The notes beneath the pieces were generated by a model, which saw only the letters and a program-made list of their open reading frames with translations, was not told where the DNA came from and did no database searches. A program made the translations under genes and the position numbers. This document shows positions 1-13,400 of a DNA stretch of 64,000 nt, piece after piece. Each line of letters opens with the position of its first letter. Position 1 is the first letter of the stretch. The stretch lies in NCBI RefSeq assembly GCF_029227915.1, contig NC_079877.1:7318001-7382000 (forward strand), in the 5' to 3' direction. This stretch comes from Hydractinia symbiolongicarpus (Eukaryota > Cnidaria > Hydrozoa > Anthoathecata > Hydractiniidae).

Positions 1-372
1 CTTATAAATGTGATTAATGCGCCAATTGGTCTCCAAGGATTAACATTCTTCTTAATTTGACATGATTGCTGGAATTCAGCGGTTACATTAGGCTCTGCGG
101 TAGCGCTTTATTTAAAAATTTAGATAATTAAGATTTTCTTACTGTGGGATCAATCCTGGCCGTTACCATGCGCTGAAGAAATAAAGACATTCTCAAAAAC
201 TACATTTCATTGATTTCTTGGCGGTATAATTCCGTTTGAGTTACAACGGTTGCGTCACATATTCGTACCAACATGTATTTAGCGAAAGTATTCGGATATT
301 ACTAGGTTGCATCGCTTTTAACTGTGAAACGTTTGACTGTGCGACTTAATTGAACTGATTTTGAACTTTGAC

Positions 373-389
373 CTTATAAATGTTATAAG
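373..389. repeat. 7-bp inverted repeat at unit start (example)
   Basis: CTTATAA (373-379), ATG (380-382), TTATAAG (383-389) form a perfect dyad with a 3-base centre. It occurs in every unit that begins CTTATAAATGTTATAAG, namely most B, B' and B'' units, for example 1491, 2235, 20865, 23466 and 27555. A, C and H units have TGAT or TGATAA in the right arm, which spoils it. Function is unknown; it could mark a protein site or simply be an AT-rich cruciform. Confidence 0.85.
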
Positions 390-592
390 TGAGACAATGG
401 GACACCAAGAAATACCATTCTTCTTAATTTGACATGATTGCTGGAACTCAGCGATTACACTGGGCCCTGTGGTAGCGATTCATTTAAAAATTTAGATAAT
501 TAAGTCATTTTGTACTGTGGGACCAATCCTAGCCGTTATCGCGCGTTGAAGAAATAGAGACAGTTTCAAAAAATACATTTCATTGACTTTCT

Positions 593-609
593 AACGGTGT
601 CAATCCGTT
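593..609. repeat. 5-bp stem AACGG/CCGTT with third AACGG (example)
   Basis: AACGG (593-597), seven bases, CCGTT (605-609), eight bases, then AACGG again (618-622). The CCGTT can pair with either AACGG. The arrangement recurs in most units outside families A and C', whose first arm is changed to GGCGG. It is short, so a real structure in duplex DNA is uncertain. Confidence 0.7.
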
Positions 610-3351
610 TGACTTACAACGGTTGCGTCACATAATCGTACCAACATGTATTTAGTGATTTTCTTCCGATATTACTAAGTTGTATCGCTTTCAACAGTGA
701 AACGATTGACTGTGGGACTTAATTGAACTGATTTTGGGCTTTGACCTTATAAATGTGATAAATGAGTCATTTTGACTACAAGAAATGATATTCTTCTTAA
801 TTTGACATGATTGCTGGAACTCAGCGATTACACTGGGCGCTGTGGTAAGGCTTTATTTAAAAATTAAGATAAATAAGTCATTATTTACTGCGGGACCAAT
901 CCTAGCCGTTATCCCGCCTTGAAGAAATAGAGACAGTTTCAAAAACTAAATTTCATTGATTTTCTAACGGTGTCAATCCGTTTGATTTACAACGGTTGCG
1001 TCACATATTCGTACCAACATGTATTTAGTGATTTCATTCCGATATTACTAAGTTGTATCGCTTTTAACATTGAAACGATTGACCGTGGGAATTAATTCAA
1101 CTGATTCTGGACTGTGACCTTATTAATGTGATTAATGCGCCAATTGGTCTCCAAGGAATAACATTCTTCTTAATTTGACATGATTGCTAGAATTCAGCGG
1201 TTACATTAGGCTCTGCGGTAGCGCTTTATTTAAAAATTTAGATAATTAAGATTTTCTTACTGTGGGATCAATCCTGGCCGTTACCATGCGCTGAAGAAAT
1301 AAAGACATTCTCAAAAACTACATTTCATTGATTTCTTGGCGGTATAATTCCGTTTGAGTTACAACGGTTGCGTCACATATTCGTACCAACATGTATTTAG
1401 CGAAAGTATTCGGATATTACTAGGTTGCATCGCTTTTAACTGTGAAACGTTTGACTGTGCGACTTAATTGAACTGATTTTGAACTTTGACCTTATAAATG
1501 TTATAAGTGAGACAATTGGACACCAAGAAATACCATTTTTCTTAATTTGACATGATTGCTGGAACTCAGCGATTACACTGGACCCTGTGGTAGCGATTCA
1601 TTTAAAAATTTAGATAAATAAGTCATTTTTACTGTGGGACCAATCCTAGCCGTTATCGCGCGCTGAAGAAATAGAGACAGTTTCAAAAACTACATTTCAT
1701 TGACTTTCTAACTGTGTCAATCCGTTTGACTTACAACGGTTGCGTCACATAATCGTACCAACATGTATTTAGTGACTTTCTTCCGATATTACTAAGTTGT
1801 ATCGCTTTTAACAGTGAAACGATTGACCGTGGGAAATAATTCAACTGATTCTGGACTGTGACCTTATAAATGTGATTAATGCGCCAATTGGTCTCCAAGG
1901 ATTAACATTCTTCTTAATTTGACATGATTGCTGGAATTCAGCGGTTACATTAGGCTCTGCGGTAGCGCTTTATTTAAAAATTTAGATAATTAAGATTTTC
2001 TTACTGTGGGATCAATCCTGGCCGTTACCATGCGCTGAGGAAATAAAGACATTCTCAAAAACTACATTTCATTGATTTCTTGGCGGTATAATTCCGTTTG
2101 AGTTACAACGGTTGCGTCACATATTCGTACCAACATGTATTTAGCGAAAGTATTCGGATATTACTAGGTTGCATCGCTTTTAACTGTGAAACGTTTGACT
2201 GTGCGACTTAATTGAACTGATTTTGAACTTTGACCTTATAAATGTTATAAGTGAGACAATGGGACACCAAGAAATACCATTCTTCTTAATTTGACATGAT
2301 TGCTGGAACTCAGCGATTACACTGGGCCCTGTGGTAGCGATTCATTTAAAAATTTAGATAAATAAGTCATTTTTACTGTGGGACCAATCCTAGCCGTTAT
2401 CGCGCGCTGAAGAAATAGAGACAGTTTCAAAAACTACATTTCATTGACTTTCTAACGGTGTCAATCCGTTTGACTTACAACGGTTGCGTCACATAATCGT
2501 ACCAACATGTATTTAGTGATTTTCTTCCGATATTACTAAGTTGTATCGCTTTTAACAGTGAAACGATTGACTGTGGGACTTAATTGAACTGATTTTGGAC
2601 TTTGACCTTATAAATGTAATAAATGAGCCATTTTGATTAGAAGAAGTAACATTCTCCTTAATTTGACATGATTGATGAAACTCACCGATTACACTGGGCG
2701 CTGTGGTAACGCTTTATTTAAAAATTAAGATAAATAAGTCATTTTTTACTGTGGGACCAATCCTAGCCGTTATCGCGCGCTGAAGAAATAGAGACAGTTT
2801 CAAAAACTACATTTCATTGACTTTCTAACGGTGTCAATCCGTTTGACTTACAACGGTTGCGTCACATAATCGTACCAAAATGTATTTAGTGATTTTCTTC
2901 CGATATTACTAAGTTGTATCGCCTTCAACAGTGAAACAATTGACTGTGGGACTTAATTGAACTGATTTTGGACTTTGACCTTGTAAATGTAATAAATGAG
3001 CCATTTTGACTAGAAGAAATAACATTCTCCTTAATTTGACATGATTGATGAAACTCAGCGATTACACTGGGCGCTGTGGTAGCGCTTTGTTTAAGAGTTA
3101 AGATAAATAAGTCATTTATTACTGTGGAAACAATCCTAGCCGTTATCGCACGCCGAAGAAATAGAGACAGTTTCAAAAACTACATTTCATTGACTTTCTA
3201 ACGGTGTCAATCCGTTTGAGTTACAACGGTTGCGTCTCATATTCGTACCAACATGTATTTAGTGATTTCCTTCCGATATTACTAAGTTGTATCGCTTTTA
3301 ACAGTGAAACGATTGACCGTGGGAATTAATTCAATGATTCTGGACTGTGAC

Positions 3352-5585
3352 CTTATAAATGTGATTAATGCGCCAATTGGTCTCCAAGGAATAACATTCT
3401 TCTTAATTTGACATGATTGCTGGAATTCAGCGGTTACATTAGGCTCTGCGGTAGCGCTTTAATTAAAAATTTAGATAAATAAGATTTTCTTACTGTGGGA
3501 CAAATCCTGGCCGTTACCATGCGCTGAAGAAATAAAGACATTCTCAAAAACTACATTTCATTGATTTCTTGGCGGTATAATTCCGTTTGAGTTACAACGG
3601 TTGCGTCACATATTCGTACCAACATGTATTTAGCGAAAGTATTCGGATATTACTAGGTTGCATCGCTTTTAACTGTGAAACGTTTGACTGTGCGACTTAA
3701 TTGAACTGATTTTGAACTTTGACCTTATAAATGTTATAAATGAGCCATTTTGACTAGAAGAAATAACATTCTTCTTAATTTGACATGATTGCTGGAACTC
3801 AGCGATTACACTGGGCGCTGTGGTAAGGCTTTATTTAAAAATTAAGATAAATAAGTCATTTTTTACTGTGGGACCAATCCTAGCCGTTATCGCGCGCTGA
3901 AGAAATAGAGACAGTTTCTAAAACTAAATTTCATTGATTTTCTAACGGTGTCAATCCGTTTGAGTTACAACGGTTGCGTCACACATTCGTACCAACATGT
4001 ATTTAGTGATTTTCTTCCGATATTACTAAGTTGTATCGCTTTCAACAGTGAAACGATTGAATGTGGGACTTAATTGAACTGATTTTGGACTTTGACCTTA
4101 TAAATGTGATAAATGAGTCATTTTGACTACAAGAAATGATATTCTTCTTAATTTGACATGATTGCTGGAACTCAGCGATTACACTGGACCCTGTGGTAGC
4201 GATTCATTTAAAAATTTAGATAAATAAGTCATTTTGTACTGTGGGACCAATCCTAGCCGTTATCGCGCATTGAAGAAATAGAGACAGTTTCAAAAACTAA
4301 ATTTCATTGATTTTCTAACGGTGTCAATCCGTTTGAGTTACAACGGTTGCGTCACATATTCGTACCAACATGTATTTAGTGATTTCCTTCCCATATTACT
4401 AAGTTGTATCGCTTTTAACAGTGAAACGATTGACCGTGGGAATTAATTCAACTGATTCTGGACTGTGACCTTATAAATGTGATTAATGCGCCAATTGGTC
4501 TCCAAGGAATAACATTCTTCTTAATTTGACATGATTGCTGGAATTCAGCGGTTACATTAGGCTCTGCGGTAGCTCTTTATTTAAAAATTTAGATAATTAA
4601 GATTTTCTTACTGTGGGATCAATCCTGGCCGTTACCATGCGCTGAAGAAATAAAGACATTCTCAAAAACTACATTTCATTGATTTCTTGGCGGTATAATT
4701 CCGTTTGAGTTACAACGGTTGCGTCACATATTCGTACCAACATGTATTTAGCGAAAGTATTCGGATATTACTAGGTTGCATCGCTCTTAACTGTGAAACG
4801 TTTGACTGTGCGACTTAATTGAACTGATTTTGAACTTTGACCTTATAAATGTTATAAGTGAGACAATTAAACACCAAGAAATACCATTCTTCTTAATTTG
4901 ACATGATTGATGGAACTCACCAATTACACTGGGCGCTGTGGTAGCGATTCATTTAAAAATTTAGATAAATAAGTCATTTTTACTGTGGGACCAATCCTAG
5001 CCGTTAGCGCGCGCTGAAGATATAGAGACAGTTTCAAAAACTACATTTCATTGACTTTCTAACGGTGTCAATCCGTTTGAGTTAGAACGTTTGCGTCACA
5101 TAATCGTACCAACATGTATTTAGTGATTTTCTTCCGATATTACTAAGTTGTATCGCTTTCAACAGAGAAACGATTGACTGTGGGACTTAATTGAACTGAT
5201 TTTGGACTGTGACCTTATAAATGTAATAAATAAGCCATTTTGACTAGAAGAAATAACATTCTCCTTAATTTGACATGATTGATGGAACTCACCGATTACA
5301 CTGGGCGCTGTGGTAACAGTTTATTTAAAAATTAAGATAAATAAGTCATTTTGTACTGTGGGACCAATCCTAGCCGTTATCGCGCGCTGAAGAAATAGAG
5401 ACAGTTTCGAAAACTACATTTCATTGACTTTCTAACGGTGTCAATCCGTTTGACTTACAACGGTTGCGTCACATAATCGTACCAACATGTATTTAGTGAT
5501 TTTCTTCCGATATTACTAAGTTGTATCGCTTTCAACAGAGAAACGATTGACCGTGGGAATTAATTCAATGATTCTGGACTGTGAC
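3352..5585. repeat. Six-unit higher-order repeat (2234 bp), copy 1
   Basis: Units start at 3352, 3724, 4097, 4470, 4842 and 5214, with order A E C A B D. The following 2.2 kb repeats the block at an exact offset of 2234 bp. Rare shared variants show common descent: TTTAATTAAAAATTTAG in the first A unit, GGTAGCTCTTTATTT in the second A unit, GACAATTAAACACC in the B unit, GTTAGAACGTTTGCG in the B unit, and AACAGAGAAAC at the ends of the B and D units. Confidence 0.93.
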
Positions 5586-7819
5586 CTTATAAATGTGATT
5601 AATGCGCCAATTGGTCTCCAAGGAATAACATTCTTCTTAATTTGACATGATTGCTGGAATTCAGCGGTTACATTAGGCTCTGCGGTAGCGCTTTAATTAA
5701 AAATTTAGATAAATAAGATTTTCTTACTGTGGGACAAATCCTGGCCGTTACCATGCGCTGAAGAAATAAAAACATTCTCAAAAACTACATTTCATTGATT
5801 TCTTGGCGGTATAATTCCGTTTGAGTTACAACGGTTGCGTCACATATTCGTACCAACATGTATTTAGCGAAAGTATTCGGATATTACTAGGTTGCATCGC
5901 TTTTAACTGTGAAACGTTTGACTGTGCGACTTAATTGAACTGATTTTGAACTTTGACCTTATAAATGTTATAAATGAGCCATTTTGACTAGAAGAAATAA
6001 CATTCTTCTTAATTTGACATGATTGCTGGAACTCAGCGATTACACTGGGCGCTGTGGTAAGGCTTTATTTAAAAATTAAGATAAATAAGTCATTTTTTAC
6101 TGTGGGACCAATCCTAGCCGTTATCGCGCGCTGAAGAAATAGAGACAGTTTCTAAAACTAAATTTCATTGATTTTCTAACGGTGTCAATCCGTTTGAGTT
6201 ACAACGGTTGCGTCACACATTCGTACCAACATGTATTTAGTGATTTTCTTCCGATATTACTAAGTTGTATCGCTTTCAACAGTGAAACGATTGAATGTGG
6301 GACTTAATTGAACTGATTTTGGACTTTGACCTTATAAATGTGATAAATGAGTCATTTTGACTACAAGAAATGATATTCTTCTTAATTTGACATGATTGCT
6401 GGAACTCAGCGATTACACTGGACCCTGTGGTAGCGATTCATTTAAAAATTTAGATAAATAAGTCATTTTGTACTGTGGGACCAATCCTAGCCGTTATCGC
6501 GCATTGAAGAAATAGAGACAGTTTCAAAAACTAAATTTCATTGATTTTCTAACGGTGTCAATCCGTTTGAGTTACAACGGTTGCGTCACATATTCGTACC
6601 AACATGTATTTAGTGATTTCCTTCCCATATTACTAAGTTGTATCGCTTTTAACAGTGAAACGATTGACCGTGGGAATTAATTCAACTGATTCTGGACTGT
6701 GACCTTATAAATGTGATTAATGCGCCAATTGGTCTCCAAGGAATAACATTCTTCTTAATTTGACATGATTGCTGGAATTCAGCGGTTACATTAGGCTCTG
6801 CGGTAGCTCTTTATTTAAAAATTTAGATAATTAAGATTTTCTTACTGTGGGATCAATCCTGGCCGTTACCATGCGCTGAAGAAATAAAGACATTCTCAAA
6901 AACTACATTTCATTGATTTCTTGGCGGTATAATTCCGTTTGAGTTACAACGGTTGCGTCACATATTCGTACCAACATGTATTTAGCGAAAGTATTCGGAT
7001 ATTACTAGGTTGCATCGCTCTTAACTGTGAAACGTTTGACTGTGCGACTTAATTGAACTGATTTTGAACTTTGACCTTATAAATGTTATAAGTGAGACAA
7101 TTAAACACCAAGAAATACCATTCTTCTTAATTTGACATGATTGATGGAACTCACCAATTACACTGGGCGCTGTGGTAGCGATTCATTTAAAAATTTAGAT
7201 AAATAAGTCATTTTTACTGTGGGACCAATCCTAGCCGTTAGCGCGCGCTGAAGATATAGAGACAGTTTCAAAAACTACATTTCATTGACTTTCTAACGGT
7301 GTCAATCCGTTTGAGTTAGAACGTTTGCGTCACATAATCGTACCAACATGTATTTAGTGATTTTCTTCCGATATTACTAAGTTGTATCGCTTTCAACAGA
7401 GAAACGATTGACTGTGGGACTTAATTGAACTGATTTTGGACTGTGACCTTATAAATGTAATAAATGAGCCATTTTGACTAGAAGAAATAACATTCTCCTT
7501 AATTTGACATGATTGATGGAACTCACCGATTACACTGGGCGCTGTGGTAACGGTTTATTTAAAAATTAAGATAAATAAGTCATTTTGTACTGTGGGACCA
7601 ATCCTAGCCGTTATCGCGCGCTGAAGAAATAGAGACAGTTTCGAAAACTACATTTCATTGACTTTCTAACGGTGTCAATCCGTTTGACTTACAACGGTTG
7701 CGTCACATAATCGTACCAACATGTATTTAGTGATTTTCTTCCGATATTACTAAGTTGTATCGCTTTCAACAGAGAAACGATTGACTGTGGGACTTAATTG
7801 AACTGATTTTGGACTGTGA
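5586..7819. repeat. Six-unit higher-order repeat (2234 bp), copy 2
   Basis: Units start at 5586, 5958, 6331, 6704, 7076 and 7448. Reading it against 3352-5585, I noticed only three differences before about 7780: A for G at 5769, and in the D unit ATGAGCC for ATAAGCC and AACGG for AACAG. Beyond about 7780 the copy ends, because this D unit finishes with GGGACTTAATTGAAC where copy 1 finishes with GGGAATTAATTCAATG. The near identity means a very recent duplication, or an assembly duplication. Confidence 0.93.
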
Positions 7820-8193
7820 CCTTATAAATGTAATAAATGAGCCATTTTGACTAGAAGAAATAACATTCTCCTTAATTTGACATGATTGATGGAACTCACC
7901 GATTACACTGGGCGCTGTGGTAACGGTTTATTTAAAAATTAAGATAAATAAGTCATTTTGTACTGTGGGACCAATCCTAGCCGTTATCGCGCGCTGAAGA
8001 AATAGAGACAGTTTCGAAAACTACATTTCATTGACTTTCTAACGGTGTCAATCCGTTTGAGTTACAACGGTTGCGTCACATAATCGTACCAACATGTATT
8101 TAGTGATTTTCTTCCGATATTACTAAATTGTATCGCTTTTAACAGTAAAACGATTGACCGCGGGAATTAATTCAACTGATTCTGGACTGTGAC
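7448..8193. repeat. Tandem pair of D units
   Basis: The D unit at 7448 is repeated at once at 7821. Both carry ACTCACCGATTACAC, GGTAACGGTTTATTT and TTTCGAAAACTAC. The second has GAGTTACAACGG where the first has GACTTACAACGG, and its last third switches to the GCGGGAATTAATTCAAC ending that leads into an A unit. This is a single-unit duplication next to the end of the six-unit block. Confidence 0.88.
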
Positions 8194-10427
8194 CTTATAA
8201 ATGTGATTAATGCGCCAATTGGTCTCCAAGGAATAACATTCTTCTTAATTTGACATGATTGCTGGAATTCAGTGGTTACATTAGGCTCTGCGGTAGCGCT
8301 TTATTTAAAAACTTAGATAATTAGGATTTTCTTACTGTGGGATCAATCCTGGCCGTTACCATGCGCTGAAGATATAAAGACATTCTCAAAAACTACATTT
8401 CATTGATTTCTTGGCGGTATAATTCCGTTTGAGTTACAACGGTTGCGTCACATATTCGTACCAACATGTATTTAGCGAAAGTATTCGGATATTACTAGGT
8501 TGCATCGCTTTTAAATGTGAAATGTTTGACTGTGCGACTTAATTGAACTGATTTTGAACTTTGACCTTATAAATGTTATAAGTGAGACAATTGGACACCA
8601 AGAAATACCATTCTTCTTAATTTGACATGATTGCTGGAACTCAGCGATTACACTGGACCCTGTGGTAGCGATTCATTTAAAAATTTAGATAAATAAGTCA
8701 TTTTGTTCTGTGGGACCAATCCTAGCCGTTATCGCGCGCTGAAGAAATAGAGACATTTTCAAAAACTCCATTTCATTGACTTTCTAACGGTGTCAATCCG
8801 TTTGAGTTAGAACGTTTGCGTCACATAATCGTACCAAAATGTATTTAGTGATTTCCTTTGCATATTACTAAGTTGTATCGCTTTTAACAGTGAAACGATT
8901 GACCGTGGGAATTAATTCAACTGATTCTGGACTGTGACCTTATAAATGTGATTAATGCGCCAATTGGTCTCCAAGGAATAACATTCTTCTTAATTTGACA
9001 TGATTGCTGGAATTCAGCGGTTACATTAGGCTCTGCGGTAGCGCTTTATTTAAAAATTTAGATAATTAGGATTTTCTTACTGTGGGATCAATCCTGGCCG
9101 TTACCATGCGCTGAAGATATAAAGACATTCTCAAAAACTACATTTCATTGATTTCTTGGCGGTATAATTCCGTTTGAGTTACAACGGTTGCGTCACATAT
9201 TCGTAGCAACATGAATTTAGCGAAAGTATTCGGATATTACTTGGTTGCATCGCTTTTAACTGTGAAACGTTTGACTGTGCGACTTAATTGAACTGATTTT
9301 GAACTTTGACCTTATAAATGTTATAAGTGAGACAATTGGACACCAAGAAATACCATTCTTCTTAATTTGACATGATTGCTGGAACTCAGCGATTACGCTG
9401 GACCCTGTGGTAGCGATTCATTTAAAAATTTAGATAAATAAGTCATTTTGTACTGTGGGACCAATCCTAGCCGTTATCGCGCGCTGAAGAAATAGAGACA
9501 GTTTCAAAAACTCCATTTCATTGACTTTCTAACGGTGTCAATCCGTTTGAGTTAGAACGTTTGCGTCACATAATCGTACCAAAATGTATTTAGTGATTTC
9601 CTTCCCATATTACTAAGTTGTATCGCTTTTAACAGTGAAACGATTGACCGTGGGAATTAATTCAACTGATTCTGGACTGTGACCTTATAAATGTGATTAA
9701 TGCGCCAATTGGTCTCCAAGGAATAACATTCTTCTTAATTTGACATGATTGCTGGAATTCAGCGGTTACATTAGGCTCTGCGGTAGCGCTTTATTCAAAA
9801 ATTTAGATAATTAAGATTTTCTTACTGTGGGATCAATCCTGGCCGTTACCATGCGCTGAAGAAATAAAGACATTCTCAAAAACTACATTTCATTGATTTC
9901 TTGGCGGTACAATTCCGTTTGAGTTACAACGGTTGCGTCACATATTCGTACCAACATGTATTTAGCGAAAGTATTCGGATAATACTAGGTTGCATCGCTC
10001 TTAACTGTGAAACGTTTGACTGTGCGACTTAATTGAACTGATTTTGAACTTTGACCTTATAAATGTTATAAGTGAGACAATTGGACACCAAGAAATACCA
10101 TTCTTCTTAATTTGACATGATTGCTGGAACTCAGCGATTACACTGGACCCTGTGGTAGCGATTCATTTAAAAATTTAGATAAATAAGTCATTTTTACTGT
10201 GGGACCAATCCTAGCCGTTAGCGCGCGCTGAAGATATAGAGACAGTTTCAAAAACTACATTTCATTGACTTTCTAACGGTGTCAATCCGTTTGAGTTAGA
10301 ACGTTTGCGTCACATAATCGTACCAACATGTATTTAGTGATTTTCTTTCGATATTACTAAGTTGTATCGCTTTCAACAGAGAAACGATTGACTGTGGGAC
10401 TTAATTGAACTGATTTTGGACTGTGAC
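8194..10427. repeat. Three A-B dimers, period ~745 bp
   Basis: A units start at 8194, 8939 and 9684; B units start at 8566, 9311 and 10056. Period is 745 bp. The first two dimers share GATAATTAGGATTTTC in A and ACCAAAATGTATTTAG in B. The third dimer has GATAATTAAGATTTTC and leads into the trimer zone, so it also counts as the first two units of that zone. Confidence 0.9.
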
Positions 10428-13400
10428 CTTATAAATGTAATAAATGGGCCATTTTGACTAGAAGAAATAACATTCTCCTTAATTTGACATGATTGATGGA
10501 ACTCACCGATTACACTGGGCGCTGTGGTAACGGTTTATTTAAAAATTAAGATAAATAAGTCATTTTGTACTGTGGGACCAATCATAGCCGTTATCGCGCG
10601 CTGAAGAAATAGAGACAGTTTCAAAAACAACATTTCATTGACTTTCTAACGGTGTCAATCCGTTTGACTTACAACGGTTGCGTCACATAATCGTACCAAC
10701 ATGTATTTAGTGATTTTCTTCCGATATTACTAAGTTGTATCGCTTTCAACAGTGAAACGATTGACTGTGGGACTTAATTGAACTGATTTTGGACTTTGAC
10801 CTTATAAATGTAATAAATGAGCCATTTTGACTAGAAGAAGTAACATTCTCCTTAATTTGACATGATTGATGAAACTCACCGATTACACTGGGCGCTGTGG
10901 TAACGCTTTATTTAAAAATTAAAATAAATAAGTCATTTTTTACTGTGGGACCAATCCTAGCCGTTACCATGCGCTGAAGAAATAAAGACATTCTCAAAAA
11001 CTACATTTCATTGATTTCTTGGCGGTATAATTCCGTTTGAGTTACAACGGTTGCGTCACATATTCGTACCAACATGTATTTAGCGAAAGTATTCGGATAT
11101 TACTAGGTTGCATCGCTTTTAACTGTGAAACGTTTGACTGTGCTACTTAATTAAACTGATTTTGAACTTTGACCTTATAAATGTTATAAGTGAGACAATT
11201 GGACACCAAGAAATACCATTCTTCCTAATTTGACATGATTGCTGGAACTCAGCGATTACACTGGACCCTGTGGTAGCGATTCATTTAAAAATTTAGATAA
11301 TAAGTCATTTTGTACTGTGGGACCAATCCTAGCCGTTATCGCGCGCTGAAGAAATAGAGACAGTTTCAAAAACTCCATTTCATTGACTTTCTAACGGTGT
11401 CAATCCGTTTGAGTTAGAACGTTTGTGTCACATAATCGTACCAACATGTATTTAGTGATTTTCTTCCGATATTACTAAGTTGTATCGCTTTTAACAGAGA
11501 AACGATTGACTGTGGGACTTAATTGAACTGATTTTGGACTTTGACCTTATAAATGTAATAAATGAGCCATTTTGACTAGAAGAAGTAACATTCTCCTTAA
11601 TTTGGCACGATTGATGGAACTCACCGATTACACTGGGCGCTGTGGTAACGGTTTATTTAAAAATTAAGATAAATAAGTCATTTTGTACTGTGGGACCAAT
11701 CCTAGCCGTTATCGCGCGCTGAAGAAATAGAGACAGTTTCAAAAACTACATTTCATTGACTTTCTAACGGTGTCAATCCGTTTGACTTACAACGGTTGCG
11801 TCACATAATCGAACCAACATGTATTTAGTGATTTTCTTCCGATATTACTAAGTTGTATCGCTTTTAACAGTGAAACGATTGACCGTGGGAATTAATTCAA
11901 CTGATTCTGGACTGTGACCTTATAAATGTGATTAATGCGCCAATTGGTCTCCAAGGAATAACATTCTTCTTAATTTGACATGATTGCTGGAATTCAGCGG
12001 TTACATTAAGCTCTGCGGTAGCGCTTTATTTAAAAATTTAGATAACTAGGATTTTCTTACTGTGGGATCAATCCTGGCCGTTACCATGCGCTGAAGAAAT
12101 AAAGACATTCTCAAAAACTACATTTCATTGATTTCTTGCCGGTGTAATTCCGTTTGAGTTACAACGGTTGCGTCACATATTCGTACCAACATGTATTTAG
12201 CGAAAGTATTCGGATATTACTAGGTTGCATCGCTTTTAACTGTGAAACGTTTGACTGTGCGACTTAATTGAACTGATTTTGAACTTTGACCTTATAAATG
12301 TTATAAGTGAGACAATTGGACACCAAGAAATACCATTCTTCTTAATTTGACATGATTGCTGGAACTCAGCGATTACACTGGACCCTGTGGTAGCGATTCA
12401 TTTAAAAATTTAGATAAATAAGTCATTTTGTACTGTGGGACCAATCCTAGCCGTTATCGCGCGCTGAAGAAATAGAGACAGTTTCAAAAACTCCATTTCA
12501 TTGACTTTCTAACGGTGTCAATCCGTTTGAGTTAGAACGTTTGCGTCACATAATCGCACCAAAATGTATTTAGTGATTTTCTTCTGATATTACTAAGTTG
12601 TATCGCTTTCAACAGAGAAACGATTAACTGTGGGACTTAATTGAACTGATTTTGGACTTTGACCTTATAAATGTAATAAATGAGCCATTTTGACTAGAAG
12701 AAGTAACATTCTCCTTAATTTGACACGATTGATGGAACTCACCGATTACACTGGGCGCTGTGGTAACGGTTTATTTAAAAATTAAGATAAATAAGTCATT
12801 TTGTACTGTGGGACCAATCCTAGCCGTTATCGCGCGCTGAAGAAATAGAAACAGTTTCAAAAACTACATTTCATTGACTTTCTTACGGTGTCAATCCGTT
12901 TGACTTACAACGGTTGCGTCCCATAATCGTACCAACATGTATTTAGTGATTTTCTTCCGATATTACTAAGTTGTATCGCTTTTAACAGTGAAACGATTGA
13001 CCGTGGGAATTAATTCAACTGATTCTGGACTGTGACCTTATAAATGTGATTAATGCGCCAATTGGTCTCCAAGGAATAACATTCTTCTTAATTTGACATG
13101 ATTGCTGGAATTCAGCGGTTACAATAGGCTCTGCGGTAGCGCTTTATTTAAAAATTTAGATAACTAGGATTTTCTTACTGTGGGATCAATCCTGGCCGTT
13201 ACCATGCGCTGAAGAAATAAAGACATTCTCAAAAACTACATTTCATTGATTTCTTGGCGGTATAATTCCGTTTGAGTTACAACGGTTGCGTCACATATTC
13301 GTACCAACATGTATTTAGCGAAAGTATTCGGATATTACTAGGTTGCATCGCTTTTAACTGTGAAACGTTTGACTGTGCGACTTAATTGAACTGATTTTGA

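Larger units (their letters stand above)
1..3351. repeat. Units 1-9: mixed A, B, C and D satellite units
   Basis: Unit starts are at 1, 373, 746, 1119, 1491, 1863, 2235, 2607 and 2980, with order A B C A B A B D D. The A-B pair at 1-745 matches the pair at 1863-2606 closely: both A units read GGATTAACATTC where other A units read GGAATAACATTC, and both B units read GACAATGGGACACC where others have AATTGG. This is a five-unit (1862-bp) displacement of a two-unit segment, and the left copy begins at the window edge, so it may continue outside. No gene is seen. Confidence 0.93.

Noticed and set aside
260-277. CENP-B box in the unit (TTCGTACCAACATG)
   Set aside because: The TTCG and the following A are in place, but the CGGG needed at the end of the box is ATGT here in almost all units.
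373-745. Unit as a diverged dimer of two ~186-bp halves
   Set aside because: ACTGTGGGA occurs twice (514 and 709), but 195 bp apart, and other parts of the two halves do not line up at one constant offset.
595-850. bZIP-type site TGCGTCA as a regulatory element
   Set aside because: A 7-base match in a repeated unit is expected by chance, and many units have GGGTCA at this place.
2925-3176. Minus-strand open frame of 83 codons
   Set aside because: It lies wholly inside D-type satellite units and is closed in neighbouring units. No domain, codon bias or start signal supports it.
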